Below are positions 9,074 to 18,880 of a stretch of DNA of 64,000 nucleotides, piece after piece. Made by a program: the position numbers and the translations under genes. How positions within the stretch are numbered: position 1 is the stretch's first letter; each line of letters begins with the position of its first letter. The notes under the pieces are model-generated. The model ran no database searches, was not told where the DNA came from, and was given only the letters and a program-made list of their open reading frames with translations. This stretch comes from Arthrobacter sp. H-02-3 (lineage in GTDB: Bacteria > Actinomycetota > Actinomycetes > Actinomycetales > Micrococcaceae), in assembly GCF_003097355.1 (NCBI RefSeq), contig NZ_PYUI01000003.1, forward strand, positions 248,001-312,000, written 5' to 3'.

Positions 9074-9919
9074 ATGACGGCACCCGCGGACAGGTTAACG
9101 ACCGCTGAAAAACCCGCCGCTGCGCGCGGCAAGCGCCCCAAGCAGGGCGAGCCGGTGATCGACCGGGCCCTCAGCCTGCTCGCTGTCTTCACGGACCGCC
9201 GTCGGGCGCTGACCTTGTCCGAGCTGGCGCGCTACGCCGACATGCCCGCCCCCACGGCGCTGCGCCTCATCGCCCGCCTGGTCGCCTGGGGCGCTTTGGA
9301 ACGGCTCGATGACGGCCGCTACGTCGTGGGCGTCCGGCTGTGGGAAATAGCGTCCCTCTCCCCCAGGGGCCATGGCATCCGCGAAATCGCACTGCCCTAC
9401 CTGGAGGACCTCTTTTCCGTGACCCGGCATCATGTGCTGCTGGCCGTGCTGGACAGGAACGAGGCCGTCCTGATCGAGCGGCTCTCCTCCAAGCAGGCCA
9501 CGGAAGTGGCCTACCGGGTGGGCGGCCGGCTCCCCCTCCGCTCTACCGCCGTCGGTCTGGTGTTGATGGCCGGCGCGGACGCCGCATTCCAGGAAAAGAT
9601 CCTGAAGGAGCCGGCAGAGACCGAACCGGGCGTCGCCGCCATGCCGGAAGGCCAGCTGCGCCGCACCCTCTCCGACGTCCACCGGACCGGCATTGCCATG
9701 ATCCGCCGCTCCGCGCCGTCGCTGACCGTTTCCGTGGCCGCCCCCGTCTTTGATGCCCAGGGCGCCGTGGTGGCCGCACTGTCCATCGTGGTTCCGGACG
9801 GGACCACCCCGCCAAATGTCCTGGCTCCGGCCGTGATGGCCACCGCCCGGGCGGTATCTCGAAACCTTGGATTCCGGACGGCCCTGGCCGACGACGTCCG
9901 CACCTTGTCCGAGGGCTGA
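9074..9919 (+). CDS. IclR family transcriptional regulator
   Basis: 281-residue DNA-binding regulator. A winged helix-turn-helix at about 35-90 (LTLSELARYADMPAPTALRLIARLV) is followed by an IclR effector-binding GAF-like domain to about 265, including LSIVVPDGTTPPN near the end. Start ATG follows AGGAAC; an earlier out-of-frame ATG at 9067 is ignored. It stands divergent from the transporter/glycosidase operon and just ahead of the GH43 gene, so it probably controls one or both in response to a sugar or sugar acid. Confidence 0.9.
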   Translation: MTAPADRLTTAEKPAAARGKRPKQGEPVIDRALSLLAVFTDRRRALTLSELARYADMPAPTALRLIARLVAWGALERLDDGRYVVGVRLWEIASLSPRGHGIREIALPYLEDLFSVTRHHVLLAVLDRNEAVLIERLSSKQATEVAYRVGGRLPLRSTAVGLVLMAGADAAFQEKILKEPAETEPGVAAMPEGQLRRTLSDVHRTGIAMIRRSAPSLTVSVAAPVFDAQGAVVAALSIVVPDGTTPPNVLAPAVMATARAVSRNLGFRTALADDVRTLSEG

Positions 9920-10014
9920 ACCGACATCCCCGGCCTTCCAACCATTGGAAGTGCCGGTGCGGCGCACGCCAGGCGGTCCCTAGCGTAGGGACTCCCGGCG
10001 CTAGGAATCCGGGT

Positions 10015-11583
10015 ATGAGATATTCAGCGACGGACGGAGCAGCGGTGGTTGGCAGTGAAGTCGGGACGGGCCAGCCGAGGACCTCCTCGGGTGCCGCCGC
10101 CCCCGTCATTCCCGGATTCTTTCCGGATCCGACGATCTGCCGCGTGGGTGGGGACTACTTCCTGGCCACCTCAAGCTTCGAATATTTTCCAGGGGCACCC
10201 ATCTTCCACAGCCGGGACCTCGTCACGTGGGACCAGATCGGCAATATCCTCACACGTCGGAGCCAGTTCGCCGCCGGCGACGGGCGCGCTTCCGGTGGAA
10301 TCTTCGGATCCACCCTCCGGCATCACAACAACAAATTCTGGTTCGTGACCACCAACATGAGCGATTTCGGCGGCGGCCATCTGTTGATGCACGCCGAAAG
10401 TGCCGCCGGCCCGTGGAGCGACCCCGTGCAGATCACGGGGACGTTGGGCATCGACCCTGACATCACGTGGGACAACGCCGACAACTGCTACCTCACCTGG
10501 GTCGGCTTCGGTCCCGGCGAGAACGAGTCCGGCATTGTCCAGGCCCTGCTGGATCCCCAAACCGGCCGGCTCCTGGAACGCCCCAGGAAGCTCTGGCAGG
10601 GAACCGGCCTTGCCTATCCGGAAGGTCCCCACCTGTATGAGGCGGGCGGCTGGTGGTACCTGGTCCTGGCCGAAGGCGGCACGGAACGCGGCCATGCCGT
10701 CTCCGTCAGCCGGAGCAAGGCAGCGGGCGGCCCCTTCGAACCTCATCCGGACAATCCGGTCTTCAGCCACCGCAGCACCGCAGCCACAGTCCAGAACGTG
10801 GGCCACGCCGACCTCGTCGAGACAGTCGACGGCGCCTGGGCGGCAGTCTATCTGGGCGTGCGCCCGCGCGGCAGCGTTCCGGGATACCACGTCCTGGGCC
10901 GCGAAACGTTCGTCTCCGGCATCGTATGGGAGCAAGGCTGGCCGCGTTTCGATGAGGACCGCTATCAGGTTCCCGCCGGCGACACCTCGTTCTCCGATGA
11001 CTTCTCCGGCGACCTTCCCCACATGCGCTGGATTGCACCCGGAACAGACCTCGCCTCGTTCACCGCCAAACGTGCCGCCGGCGTGCACATCACAGGCGGC
11101 GGCACCGTCACAGCGACGTCGCCCCTCATGGCAACAAGGGTGCGCGACTTTGAGTGGAGCGGGCGGGCCACGGTGCATCCCTCTCCGGGGGCGGTGGTGA
11201 GGCTCGTGCTCAGGGTGGACGATTCCCACTGGTTTGCCGTCGAGGCCGGCTGGCGCCGGGTGCGGGCGGTGGCGCGGATCGGGCCACTGCATCAGGAGAT
11301 GGGCATCGCGGAATGGGATCCGTCCGCGGGTCCCCTGCAGCTGGAGATTTCCTGCAACGACGCGCCGTGTGCCGGGCAGCCGGGTAAGAACACCGGCCCC
11401 GATGAAGTCTCCCTCGGTTTCCGGCAGGGTGGACGCTCGAGCACCCTTGCCCGGCTGGACGGCCGGTACTTGTCCAGCGAGGTCGCCGGAGGTTTCACCG
11501 GGCGTGTCATCGGACTGTCGGTCACTGGAGGCAGCGCCGTCATCGAACAGTTCGACTACACGGCGAGACGTTCGATGCTTTGA
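10015..11583 (+). CDS. GH43 beta-xylosidase / alpha-L-arabinofuranosidase
   Basis: Family 43 five-bladed propeller with a C-terminal beta-sandwich, 522 residues. Catalytic residues are visible: general base Asp38 in FFPDPTIC, the pKa-tuning Asp at about 150 in GIDPDITWDN, and the general acid Glu203 in YPEGPHLY. The C-terminal domain (about 325-520) begins at SDDFSGD and resembles the GH43_C2 module found in beta-xylosidases. Start ATG follows AGGAATC; a GTG 10 codons downstream is possible. No signal peptide, so cytoplasmic. It probably removes xylose or arabinofuranose from imported oligosaccharides, complementing the divergent rhamnosidase operon. Confidence 0.91.
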   Translation: MRYSATDGAAVVGSEVGTGQPRTSSGAAAPVIPGFFPDPTICRVGGDYFLATSSFEYFPGAPIFHSRDLVTWDQIGNILTRRSQFAAGDGRASGGIFGSTLRHHNNKFWFVTTNMSDFGGGHLLMHAESAAGPWSDPVQITGTLGIDPDITWDNADNCYLTWVGFGPGENESGIVQALLDPQTGRLLERPRKLWQGTGLAYPEGPHLYEAGGWWYLVLAEGGTERGHAVSVSRSKAAGGPFEPHPDNPVFSHRSTAATVQNVGHADLVETVDGAWAAVYLGVRPRGSVPGYHVLGRETFVSGIVWEQGWPRFDEDRYQVPAGDTSFSDDFSGDLPHMRWIAPGTDLASFTAKRAAGVHITGGGTVTATSPLMATRVRDFEWSGRATVHPSPGAVVRLVLRVDDSHWFAVEAGWRRVRAVARIGPLHQEMGIAEWDPSAGPLQLEISCNDAPCAGQPGKNTGPDEVSLGFRQGGRSSTLARLDGRYLSSEVAGGFTGRVIGLSVTGGSAVIEQFDYTARRSML

Positions 11584-11659
11584 AAGATGCCTTGACATGG
11601 CTGGTGGCGAAGTCTACGACTGGCCTTATCGAGTCCCACCCACCAGCCTAGGAGTAGCT

Positions 11660-11956
11660 ATGGAAACCGCGCCCTACGGAGTCGTGCACTTTTTCCCGGG
11701 AGGCACCAAGGAGCAGTACGAGGCGTCGATTGCCGCCGTCCATCCCGGGGCGGGGCTCCTGCCGGAAGGCCAGATCTTCCACGCCGGCGGTTCGTCCGCG
11801 GGCGGCTGGACGATCATGGCAGTCCATGAATCGAAGGAGAGCTGGGAGAAATTCCGGGACACGATCCTCATGCCCCGGATGCAGGCGGGCATCGAGGGCG
11901 GCTTCGCCTCGCCGCCCGAAGAGACTGTCATCGATCTCTACAAGGTCTTGCCCTAG
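11660..11956 (+). CDS. Small protein of unknown function (98 aa)
   Basis: 98-residue acidic cytoplasmic protein with an AGGAG site 5 bases before its ATG. It begins METAPYGVVHFFPGGTKEQY and ends VIDLYKVLP. Its size, alternation of predicted strands and helices, and the central GGWTIMAVHESKESWEKF suggest a ferredoxin-like dimeric alpha/beta barrel, as in small ligand-binding or monooxygenase-like proteins. I do not recognise a named family. It lies 76 bp after the GH43 stop and may be read from that promoter. Confidence 0.75.
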   Translation: METAPYGVVHFFPGGTKEQYEASIAAVHPGAGLLPEGQIFHAGGSSAGGWTIMAVHESKESWEKFRDTILMPRMQAGIEGGFASPPEETVIDLYKVLP

Positions 11957-12000
11957 CACCAAGCAGCGCGGGCTCCCCAGGCGCGGCCTTTCCTCTCCGG

Positions 12001-12465
12001 TCAACGGGCCTGTGCAGCGGCTTTCGGGCGAACCACCAGGACCGGGCACGGGCAGTGGTTCGCCACCTGGGAGGAGACCGAACCGATGTGCAGGCCCGCG
12101 AAACCACCGTGGCCGCGGGCGCCAATCACCACGAGATCGGCTTCCTGCGCCGCCGCCAGTATCGCCGACGCGGCGGAGTCGTTCTGGACGGTCCGCGTCA
12201 CCACGTTTACGGCGTCCGCGGCCTGCGCGGCCGCCGCGCTGATCGCCTCAGCCTGCTGCTGCGGAGATTCCTCGGCCACGATTTCCCCTGCCGCTGTTTC
12301 CAGCAGTGCCGGATACCACGACATCGGTGCTTTATCCCAGACTGTCACTATGCGCAGTTCCGCATCACGGAACCGGCACTCTTCAATGGCCCATTCCAGG
12401 GCGGCGTGTGATTGTTTCGAGCCGTCAAACCCGACCACAATCACAAAGCGGTCTACATTTGTCAT
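12001..12465 (-). CDS. Universal stress protein (UspA family)
   Basis: 154-residue single-domain UspA protein. It opens with the typical IVVGFDGSKQSHAALEWAIEEC and carries the ATP-binding signature GARG-x9-GS near residues 114-128, then PVLVVRP close to the C-terminus. This marks the ATP-binding class of universal stress proteins. It lies about 250 bp downstream of the large LuxR regulator on the same strand; whether that regulator affects it is unknown. Confidence 0.93.
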   Translation of the reverse strand: MTNVDRFVIVVGFDGSKQSHAALEWAIEECRFRDAELRIVTVWDKAPMSWYPALLETAAGEIVAEESPQQQAEAISAAAAQAADAVNVVTRTVQNDSAASAILAAAQEADLVVIGARGHGGFAGLHIGSVSSQVANHCPCPVLVVRPKAAAQAR

Positions 12466-12717
12466 GATTCCAGACTTTCACCGCCGGTTAACGGCGCCTA
12501 GAGCCCTCTGGCCCGTCTCGTCAGAGAACTGCTTTCCTTTTGATCTGCTCGCCCAGTGACGGCGGACTATTCAGTGACGTAGGCCCGAAACGCGAACTGC
12601 GCTGCAGCGTCGGCCCGACATTCTCTGACAGCTACAACAAGTGTCAAACCCTCACCCACTCGCAGCCTCATCCAGCCCGGGTGAAATTCCTGACGACCGG
12701 ACCGCCGGCCCTGGGGT

Positions 12718-15363
12718 TCAGACGATGCCGCGCTTGGCGGCCGTCTTCAGCGCATCGCGCCGGCTTCCGGCACCGAGTTTGCGGTAGATTGACCGTTCGT
12801 GGGTCTTGACCGTGTTGACCGAAATGTACAGCGCATCGGCAATTTCCGCGGCGGTCATGATGGAACGCATATAGGCAAGAACTTCGCGTTCGCGCTCGGT
12901 CAGGTTCCAGTAAGACTGTGTCCGAAGGCGCGTCTCACCCTGTGCGTCGCGTGCCATCAGCGCTGCAATGAAGGACTCATGGGCCGTACCCCAGACAGCG
13001 TGTTGCACGAGCAGATCGGCGAGTTCCTCCCGCCGCTCGGCGAATGGCCGCAGGACTGATTCGGGCTCTGCCCGGCGGACTGCATGTTCAAGCCGCTCGT
13101 GGGCGGCCGCGGTATCACCCGTCCTGTGGGCCAGGAGCGCCTCGGTCAGGCTTAGGCGCGTGTCGATGTATGAGTTCCCTCGACGATCAGCCAATGACTC
13201 TGCACAGTTCTGGGCTGCGGTGAACTCCGTTCCGCGACGCAGCAATTCCGCCAGCAAGGTGTCAGCCAATGCCCCGTGCCCTCCGGCGCCCAGGGGTTGA
13301 ACCATCTCCAATGCACCGGCCAGGTCGCCCTGGGCTTCGGCAGCCTTCGCCACGGCGACGGAGTACAGGGCATTCCACGACACCGCGTACAGTCCACGTC
13401 CGTGAAAGGACTCCAGCGCCGCGCTGGAGTCGGCAAGTCGCGTCAGATCGCCGGTGGCACACTCAACCAGAACCCGATAGATGGCACTGAGCCGTCCGGA
13501 CGGGTGGAGCTCGCTGCCCAATCGCTGGGCTTTCACAAGACACGTCCGCGCAGCTTTCAGCTCGTCATTCCAATAGCACGCGATGCCGCGTGCCAGCCAC
13601 GCCGGCGCTATCCGTTCGTGCGAACTCCAGCCCAGCGCGTCTGCCCGCCCTAGCGCCGTTGTTGCCAGTTTCTCGGCGCTCATCAGGTCACCGGCTGCTG
13701 CGAACGCCAACGCGAGGTCCGCCTGGGCCCCGATTTCTATCGCGTCGAGCTGCTCCGCGCTGCTGGCACCTCCGGCCGTTTGGAGCAAGGCGATAGCGAA
13801 TTCGCCGCTGCGGTGCAGCCGGAACTCGGCCTGGGCCAGTAAGAAGAGTCCCGTCGGGCCGGCGGCCGAACGTCCACCGCCCGGAATGTCTTTGGCCGGC
13901 CGGCCACCATCCGCCAGGGTGGCGCGCAGATCCGGTCGTCCGCCGTCGGGCAACGGCTCAAAAAGGGCACGGCAACTGTCCAGCCGCCGCCGTCGAATTG
14001 CATCCAGGACGTAGGTCCTGGACAGGGCCCGTTGGGCGAGTTCAGATGCGGCGGTGGCGTCGCCGGAGAGGGCACGGCAGACCGATCTGATCATCAGGAT
14101 TTCGGGATCCTCGCTCCACGGAGTCGGGAGTTCACGGCATAGCCGTTCGAGGGTTTGGGCGTCATTTCCCAGCACGAACTCGAGCCAGTGCGCGCCTAGC
14201 GACATGACCGCCTGCCGGGGAGCGCGCCCTTGCAGCGCCTGGGCCACGCACTCGACGACGTCGGCGTCCTGGTAGTGCCGCGCCGCCACGCGGTGCAGGC
14301 GCTCGGCAAGGAGGGGGTCCCGCCGCTCCAGTAGTCGGCGGCACTGCGCCGCGAAGAGGGCGTGCCAGCGGTACGCCGATTCGCCGCCGGGGTAATCATG
14401 CTCCTCGATGAAGAGACCGTTGCGGAGGCATTCTTCAAGCAGAACGCCGCCGTGGGGACGGCCGTAGAGTTCGACGGCGAGGCGTCGGTCCAACCAGTCG
14501 CACGTGGTGGCCCTCAGGATGAATTCGGCCACGGGCGCTTCAAGCTGGTCGAGGATCTCTTCCGCGACATAATCGGCGAGGGGTATGTGCGTGGGCGTGG
14601 CGGCCGGCGGGCTGAGCGCCACGTTGCGGGACTGCGCCAAAGAGACAAGGCTGGCGTGGACGGCGACCGGCCAGCCGGCAGTCGCTTTCCAGAGCGATCC
14701 GGCGTCAAACGGCGCATCTTGTCCTAGGGAACGCGCAAACTGGGCAACTTCCTCCCGCGTGAAGGCAAGTTCGGCGGCGCGCAGTTCACCGAGGCCCTCT
14801 CCATATCGGAATCTTTCCAGCTGGATGGCGGTATGGCCCCGCCCCGAGAGGACCAGCCGCAATGAGGGGGGTGCCGACGCGGCAAGAACCCCGACAATTC
14901 CGTTCGCCAGGCCCGGCCCGGCCAAGTGGACGTCGTCGATCACCAGGACGATCGGCTCAGTGAGGTGCTCGAGGGCTCCGAGGAGAAGATCGTAGGAGGC
15001 GGTCCGGTCATGGGCCTGGCCCAGGTCAAGAGCCAGCAGGGCGTCGTTGCCAGGCAATGGCATCTTGCTGGCCGCCGATTGGATCGCTCCGACGACGCCG
15101 TGAAACAGCCGTGCGGGCTCGGTATCGAACCGGTCGAGCGACAGCCAGGCGCACGGCAGATCGCAGTTGCGGACCCAGTCGCCCAGGAACGTCGATTTGC
15201 CATAGCCGGCTGGGGCTGCGACGAGAGTCAGGCGGTGAGAATCGGCGGCCGCGGACAACGCGTTTTCCAGACGTGGACGCTCCAAGGCTCCGAGACCGCG
15301 CAGAGGCGGTCGGATTTTGAACTGCGGGCCAGGCACCCATCCCGCATTTTGCATGTCTCCCAC
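12718..15363 (-). CDS. LuxR family regulator of the large ATP-binding (MalT/LAL) type
   Basis: 881-residue signal-transducing transcription factor. An N-terminal P-loop NTPase has Walker A APAGYGKST (about 50-58) and Walker B LVIDDVHL (about 137). A long helical repeat region follows (about 330-800, many TPR-like hairpins). The C-terminal LuxR helix-turn-helix (about 820-881) reads LTEREREVLAYM through EIADALYISVNTVKTHERSIYRKL. The start is uncertain: a GTG gives 881 residues, while an ATG three codons later is preceded by GGGAG. It is divergent from the K+ channel gene with a palindrome between them. Ligand and targets cannot be told. Confidence 0.9.
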   Translation of the reverse strand: MGDMQNAGWVPGPQFKIRPPLRGLGALERPRLENALSAAADSHRLTLVAAPAGYGKSTFLGDWVRNCDLPCAWLSLDRFDTEPARLFHGVVGAIQSAASKMPLPGNDALLALDLGQAHDRTASYDLLLGALEHLTEPIVLVIDDVHLAGPGLANGIVGVLAASAPPSLRLVLSGRGHTAIQLERFRYGEGLGELRAAELAFTREEVAQFARSLGQDAPFDAGSLWKATAGWPVAVHASLVSLAQSRNVALSPPAATPTHIPLADYVAEEILDQLEAPVAEFILRATTCDWLDRRLAVELYGRPHGGVLLEECLRNGLFIEEHDYPGGESAYRWHALFAAQCRRLLERRDPLLAERLHRVAARHYQDADVVECVAQALQGRAPRQAVMSLGAHWLEFVLGNDAQTLERLCRELPTPWSEDPEILMIRSVCRALSGDATAASELAQRALSRTYVLDAIRRRRLDSCRALFEPLPDGGRPDLRATLADGGRPAKDIPGGGRSAAGPTGLFLLAQAEFRLHRSGEFAIALLQTAGGASSAEQLDAIEIGAQADLALAFAAAGDLMSAEKLATTALGRADALGWSSHERIAPAWLARGIACYWNDELKAARTCLVKAQRLGSELHPSGRLSAIYRVLVECATGDLTRLADSSAALESFHGRGLYAVSWNALYSVAVAKAAEAQGDLAGALEMVQPLGAGGHGALADTLLAELLRRGTEFTAAQNCAESLADRRGNSYIDTRLSLTEALLAHRTGDTAAAHERLEHAVRRAEPESVLRPFAERREELADLLVQHAVWGTAHESFIAALMARDAQGETRLRTQSYWNLTEREREVLAYMRSIMTAAEIADALYISVNTVKTHERSIYRKLGAGSRRDALKTAAKRGIV

Positions 15364-15379
15364 GTTTCACATGCTAGGC

Positions 15380-15395
15380 GGGCCCAAATGGGCCC
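15380..15395. promoter_or_regulatory. Palindrome between LuxR and channel genes
   Basis: GGGCCCA-AA-TGGGCCC is a perfect 7-bp inverted repeat with a 2-base spacer, 17 bases upstream of the LuxR-type gene start. Position suggests an operator; the protein that binds it is not known. Confidence 0.4.
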
Positions 15396-15507
15396 CAACA
15401 GGGCGCAAAGACCCCTTGTGGGTTTCCCCGGGGGCGCGGCTTTAGGCCGATCAGCACCGCCCAAGTGCGGCCCGGCACGTATTGTGCGGGCGGGGGTATC
15501 ATCAGTC

Positions 15508-16068
15508 ATGGCGTCGAAGCACGGCGGCCAGACGGACCCGGTTTTCCTCCACGACCTCGATAAGGCCAGTCGGAGGAAGGTGATTATTTCCGCGGTAGCG
15601 CGTCTGGTCGCATTTACGGTAGTGGTCCTCACGCTCTACTTTGTTTTTCCTGTCAGCGGCTTCAACGACGATAATCCCGCGGCCGCGTGGATTCGGCTTG
15701 CTGCAATCGTGGTGGTCTTTTTGGCGACGCTGATCCTCCAATTGCGGATGATCCTCACCGCACATATCCCCCAGGTCCGGGCGGCCGTGGCCGTTGTCGA
15801 ATCCGTTCTGATGTTCCTGTGCCTCTTCGCGTTGCTCTACACGTCCATGTCGACAACTGACCCTTTGTCCTTTAGCGAACCCCTAAATAGAACTGACGCC
15901 CTGTACTTCACCACTTCCACGTTTGCCACCGTCGGGTTCGGCGACATTACTCCGACGACTGAACTGGCGCGGGCGGTGGTATCGGTGCAAATGATTGCTG
16001 ATCTGGGCGCTCTGCTATTAATCGCGAAAGTCGCCTTCTTCGCGGCCGGCCGACGCTTGGGCCGCTGA
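15508..16068 (+). CDS. Two-pore-domain-like K+ channel protein
   Basis: 186-residue membrane protein with about four transmembrane segments (near residues 25-45, 58-78, 90-110, 150-175) and one pore loop carrying the K+ selectivity filter in TFATVGFGDITP. Most likely a simple potassium-selective ion channel. The ATG has no clear ribosome site at normal spacing. A TATCAT hexamer lies 6-7 bases before it, so the mRNA is probably leaderless. A hairpin follows the stop codon directly. Confidence 0.85.
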   Translation: MASKHGGQTDPVFLHDLDKASRRKVIISAVARLVAFTVVVLTLYFVFPVSGFNDDNPAAAWIRLAAIVVVFLATLILQLRMILTAHIPQVRAAVAVVESVLMFLCLFALLYTSMSTTDPLSFSEPLNRTDALYFTTSTFATVGFGDITPTTELARAVVSVQMIADLGALLLIAKVAFFAAGRRLGR

Positions 16069-16078
16069 CTTATTTTCG

Positions 16079-16110
16079 CCGGCGTCATCACCCTGAAGGG
16101 ATGATGCCGG
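16079..16110 (+). terminator. Hairpin after the K+ channel gene
   Basis: A 13-bp stem (CCGGC, a G-U pair, TCATC, one bulged A, CCC) with a short loop starts 11 bases after the stop codon. There is no T-run, as is common for actinobacterial terminators. Confidence 0.6.
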
Positions 16111-16395
16111 GACGTTGGGCTGACATTCTGCAGGACATACGCGCGGGATCTGATGCAGCAGCCGGCGCCCTGCCGTTGTGGCTACGCCTGGTCCGGCTCG
16201 CCGGTCACCATGACGATCCACCGGCCGCCCGGCAACTAAAGGCGGCCAACCTCCGTACGGAGTGACAGATCACCCTGTGTGGGTGGGGATGGGCCAGCGC
16301 GCGGAGCGGACAATCAAAATTGTCACGAGTGCCCAACCGTGACCGGCTGTGACAACGGGCCGGCGCGACGAGTTGCTATAGAGGCGGAGCCCGTC

Positions 16396-17949
16396 ATGTC
16401 CCTCCACGATCAGTCCCCGAGCCCCAGCAGCCCGGAACAGGAAGAAATACTGCGGCTCCGGGCGGAGGTCGCCCGGTTGCAGCGCGAGCGGGACGACGCC
16501 AGGACGGCTCCCCCCAAGCCTTCCCGAACGCATCCTGGGCTGGCCCGACGGATCGTGGCCATAGTACTGGTGGTCCTTACTGCCGTGTTCGCCATCGGCG
16601 CGGTACCGGCCCTTTACCTGCGCAGCGAAGTCCTCGATACCGATCACTATGTGGCCACCGTGGCACCGTTAGCCTCGGACCCCGCGATCCAGGCAGAGAT
16701 CGCCGACAAGGTAACCCAACAGATCACCGACGCGGTGGACATCCAGGCCATCACCCGGGATGCCCTGAACGAACTCAGCAAGACGGCGCCGCGTGTGGCC
16801 GCGGTGGTCACCGGGCTGGCTCCGGTGATTGCGGAGCAGACCAAGAACCTCATCCATACCGCCGTCTCCAAGTTCGTGGCCACTCCGCAGTTTCAGGATC
16901 TTTGGATTCAGGTGAACCGGGTGGCGCATCAGAGTCTGGTGAACCTGGCCACGGGGAACACAGGCGGCACCGTCAGCATTGACCAGAACGGGACGGTGAC
17001 GATTTCCACCAAGGAGATCATTGCCCGGGTCAAGACCCTCCTGGTCCAGCAGGGGGTCGGCATCGCCGAGCGGATACCGGAGGTTGACGCGCAGATCGCA
17101 CTGTTCCAGTCGCCTGAACTGGTCCGGGCCACCACGGCGATCAGGACGCTGGATCAGACGGCCCCCATACTGGCGTGGCTGACGGTCATCAGCGCCGTGG
17201 GTGCAATCGCGGTGGCCCCGCGCGGCCGGAGGCGCAGCACTACCAGCGGCGTCGGTTTGGCCGTCGCCGTGGCCATGGCGTTGCTGGCGCTGGGACTTGT
17301 TATCGGGCGGAGCATCCTGCTGAACTCAATTCCGCCGGACACCGTCTCCCCGGCGGCGGCTCAAAGCCTGGTCGAAACACTCCTGGTGCCTCTGCGGACC
17401 AGTGTTCGTTTGGTCTTCGCCGTGGGGCTCCTGATTGCATTGGCAGCCTTCCTGACCGGCCACTCGCGGCCCGCGGAGTTTGTCCGGCACGGTCTGGCGA
17501 CCGCGGGAGACTACATCAACGGGAAAGTCGGCGCCGACCAGGTCAGGCCTTGGCAGCTCTGGCTGGCTCGTTACCGGCGGATCCTGGACTCGGTCATCAT
17601 CGGAACAGCGGTGCTGGTGCTGATCTTCTGGCAGGACCCGACGGCGGCTGTCGCCATCTGGACGGCGGTATTTGCCGTCCTGGCCGTTCTGTTGGTTGAG
17701 CTGCTGTGCCGCCCCGCAGTTGCTCCGGGCGCCGAAGCGGTCGTCGGAACGGGCGCCGCATCCGTCGGCTTCGGTGCCGGAGCCGCGCCCGCCCCTCAGC
17801 CCGTCAGTGGATCAGGTGCCGAAACCACTAGCTCCGGTGCCGAGCCAGCACCCGGCCCCGCCAGTGGATCGGTGACTGCGGGCGGTCCCCCGGAAAAGTT
17901 GAATCCCACCCTTCCGATCCCCAGGAAGACTGACTCACCCGAGGACTGA
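16396..17949 (+). CDS. Membrane protein of unknown function with coiled-coil N-terminus
   Basis: 517-residue integral membrane protein. Residues about 12-38 form a short coiled coil (EQEEILRLRAEVARLQRERD). A first membrane helix is at about 50-75, a large external domain at about 75-245, then four further helices between about 250 and 435, and a Pro/Ala/Gly/Ser-rich low-complexity tail from about 440. The external part contains repeated VTQQITDAV/VSKFVATPQF segments as in actinobacterial proteins annotated only as integral membrane proteins. The start follows GGAG at 7 bases. Function not recognised. Confidence 0.85.
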   Translation: MSLHDQSPSPSSPEQEEILRLRAEVARLQRERDDARTAPPKPSRTHPGLARRIVAIVLVVLTAVFAIGAVPALYLRSEVLDTDHYVATVAPLASDPAIQAEIADKVTQQITDAVDIQAITRDALNELSKTAPRVAAVVTGLAPVIAEQTKNLIHTAVSKFVATPQFQDLWIQVNRVAHQSLVNLATGNTGGTVSIDQNGTVTISTKEIIARVKTLLVQQGVGIAERIPEVDAQIALFQSPELVRATTAIRTLDQTAPILAWLTVISAVGAIAVAPRGRRRSTTSGVGLAVAVAMALLALGLVIGRSILLNSIPPDTVSPAAAQSLVETLLVPLRTSVRLVFAVGLLIALAAFLTGHSRPAEFVRHGLATAGDYINGKVGADQVRPWQLWLARYRRILDSVIIGTAVLVLIFWQDPTAAVAIWTAVFAVLAVLLVELLCRPAVAPGAEAVVGTGAASVGFGAGAAPAPQPVSGSGAETTSSGAEPAPGPASGSVTAGGPPEKLNPTLPIPRKTDSPED

Positions 17950-18049
17950 CGTCTGGTGAGGAACGTACGCGTGACGGGTGCGCGGCCCTCCGTGGCCCGG
18001 TGGGGCCAACCGCTTGCTGATCCTGGCAGGGGGCAGGCAGGGGGCCGAC

Positions 18050-18880
18050 TCAGGCGGCTGCGGGCGAGAACGGGAGCAGGTCTTCCCCGCCGCCGTGGAC
18101 CACGACGCACGTTGACTCCGGGACTTCCCGCCACGCTCCGACCAAATCCCCCAGCGGCTCGGAGACCACCAGGCGCGCGTCGTCGGCGAGTGCGTGGAGC
18201 ATCGGGTTGTCCGGGTACTGGGTGCGGAGCGTCGAGACGTCGGTGCTGTGGAACAGCGACCGGGACCGGCCTTCGCTCGAGTAGCGGAAGGCCCACGTGG
18301 TGTCGCCGTTGGTAGTTGCCACAGTCATCTGAATCGGGTGCTCAATGCCGTGGCGCCGGCCGACGTCTTCAATGAGCCCCACCGCGGCAGCGACGGCCGA
18401 AGGCGGGTCCTTCTCGAGGCCGAAGGTGAGCGCCAGGAAGAAGAACAGCTCCGAGTCCGTGGCTCCCTCGATCTGCGGAAAGAGCGAGGGCTCGACGGCA
18501 ATGGCGAGGTCTCGTTTCACGGCCGGAAAGTCCTTGAGGAGCCCGTTGTGCATCCACAGCCAGCGGCCGTGGCGGAACGGATGGCAGTTCGTCTGCTGGA
18601 CCGCCGAGCCGGTGGAGGCCCGGATGTGCGCGAAGACCCGGCCTGCTGATGCCTGGGCGGACAGTTCGCGAAGGTTGCGGTCGTGCCAGGCCGGCTCTGT
18701 ACTGTGAAACAACCCGGGATACGGCTCTGAGCCGTACCAGCCGACGCCGAAGCCGTCCCCGTTGGTGGTTTCGACTCCCATGCGTGCGTGTTTGCTCTGC
18801 ATCACGAGCGAGTTGGTGGGTTTGTACAGAAGCTCCTCAAGCCTCACTGGTGAACCCGAATACGCTAGCCAACGGCACAT
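18050..18880 (-). CDS. Class II glutamine amidotransferase (YafJ/EgtC-like)
   Basis: 276-residue N-terminal-nucleophile amidotransferase. The start is fixed by MCRW: removal of Met exposes the catalytic Cys. Conserved features follow: NGDGFGVGWYG (about 41-51), the HIRAST segment, and CHPFRHGRWLWMHNG around residues 97-112 that forms the glutamine pocket. GGAGG sits just before the ATG. No partner acceptor domain or ergothioneine genes are adjacent, so this is probably the stand-alone YafJ type rather than a biosynthetic EgtC. Confidence 0.9.
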   Translation of the reverse strand: MCRWLAYSGSPVRLEELLYKPTNSLVMQSKHARMGVETTNGDGFGVGWYGSEPYPGLFHSTEPAWHDRNLRELSAQASAGRVFAHIRASTGSAVQQTNCHPFRHGRWLWMHNGLLKDFPAVKRDLAIAVEPSLFPQIEGATDSELFFFLALTFGLEKDPPSAVAAAVGLIEDVGRRHGIEHPIQMTVATTNGDTTWAFRYSSEGRSRSLFHSTDVSTLRTQYPDNPMLHALADDARLVVSEPLGDLVGAWREVPESTCVVVHGGGEDLLPFSPAAA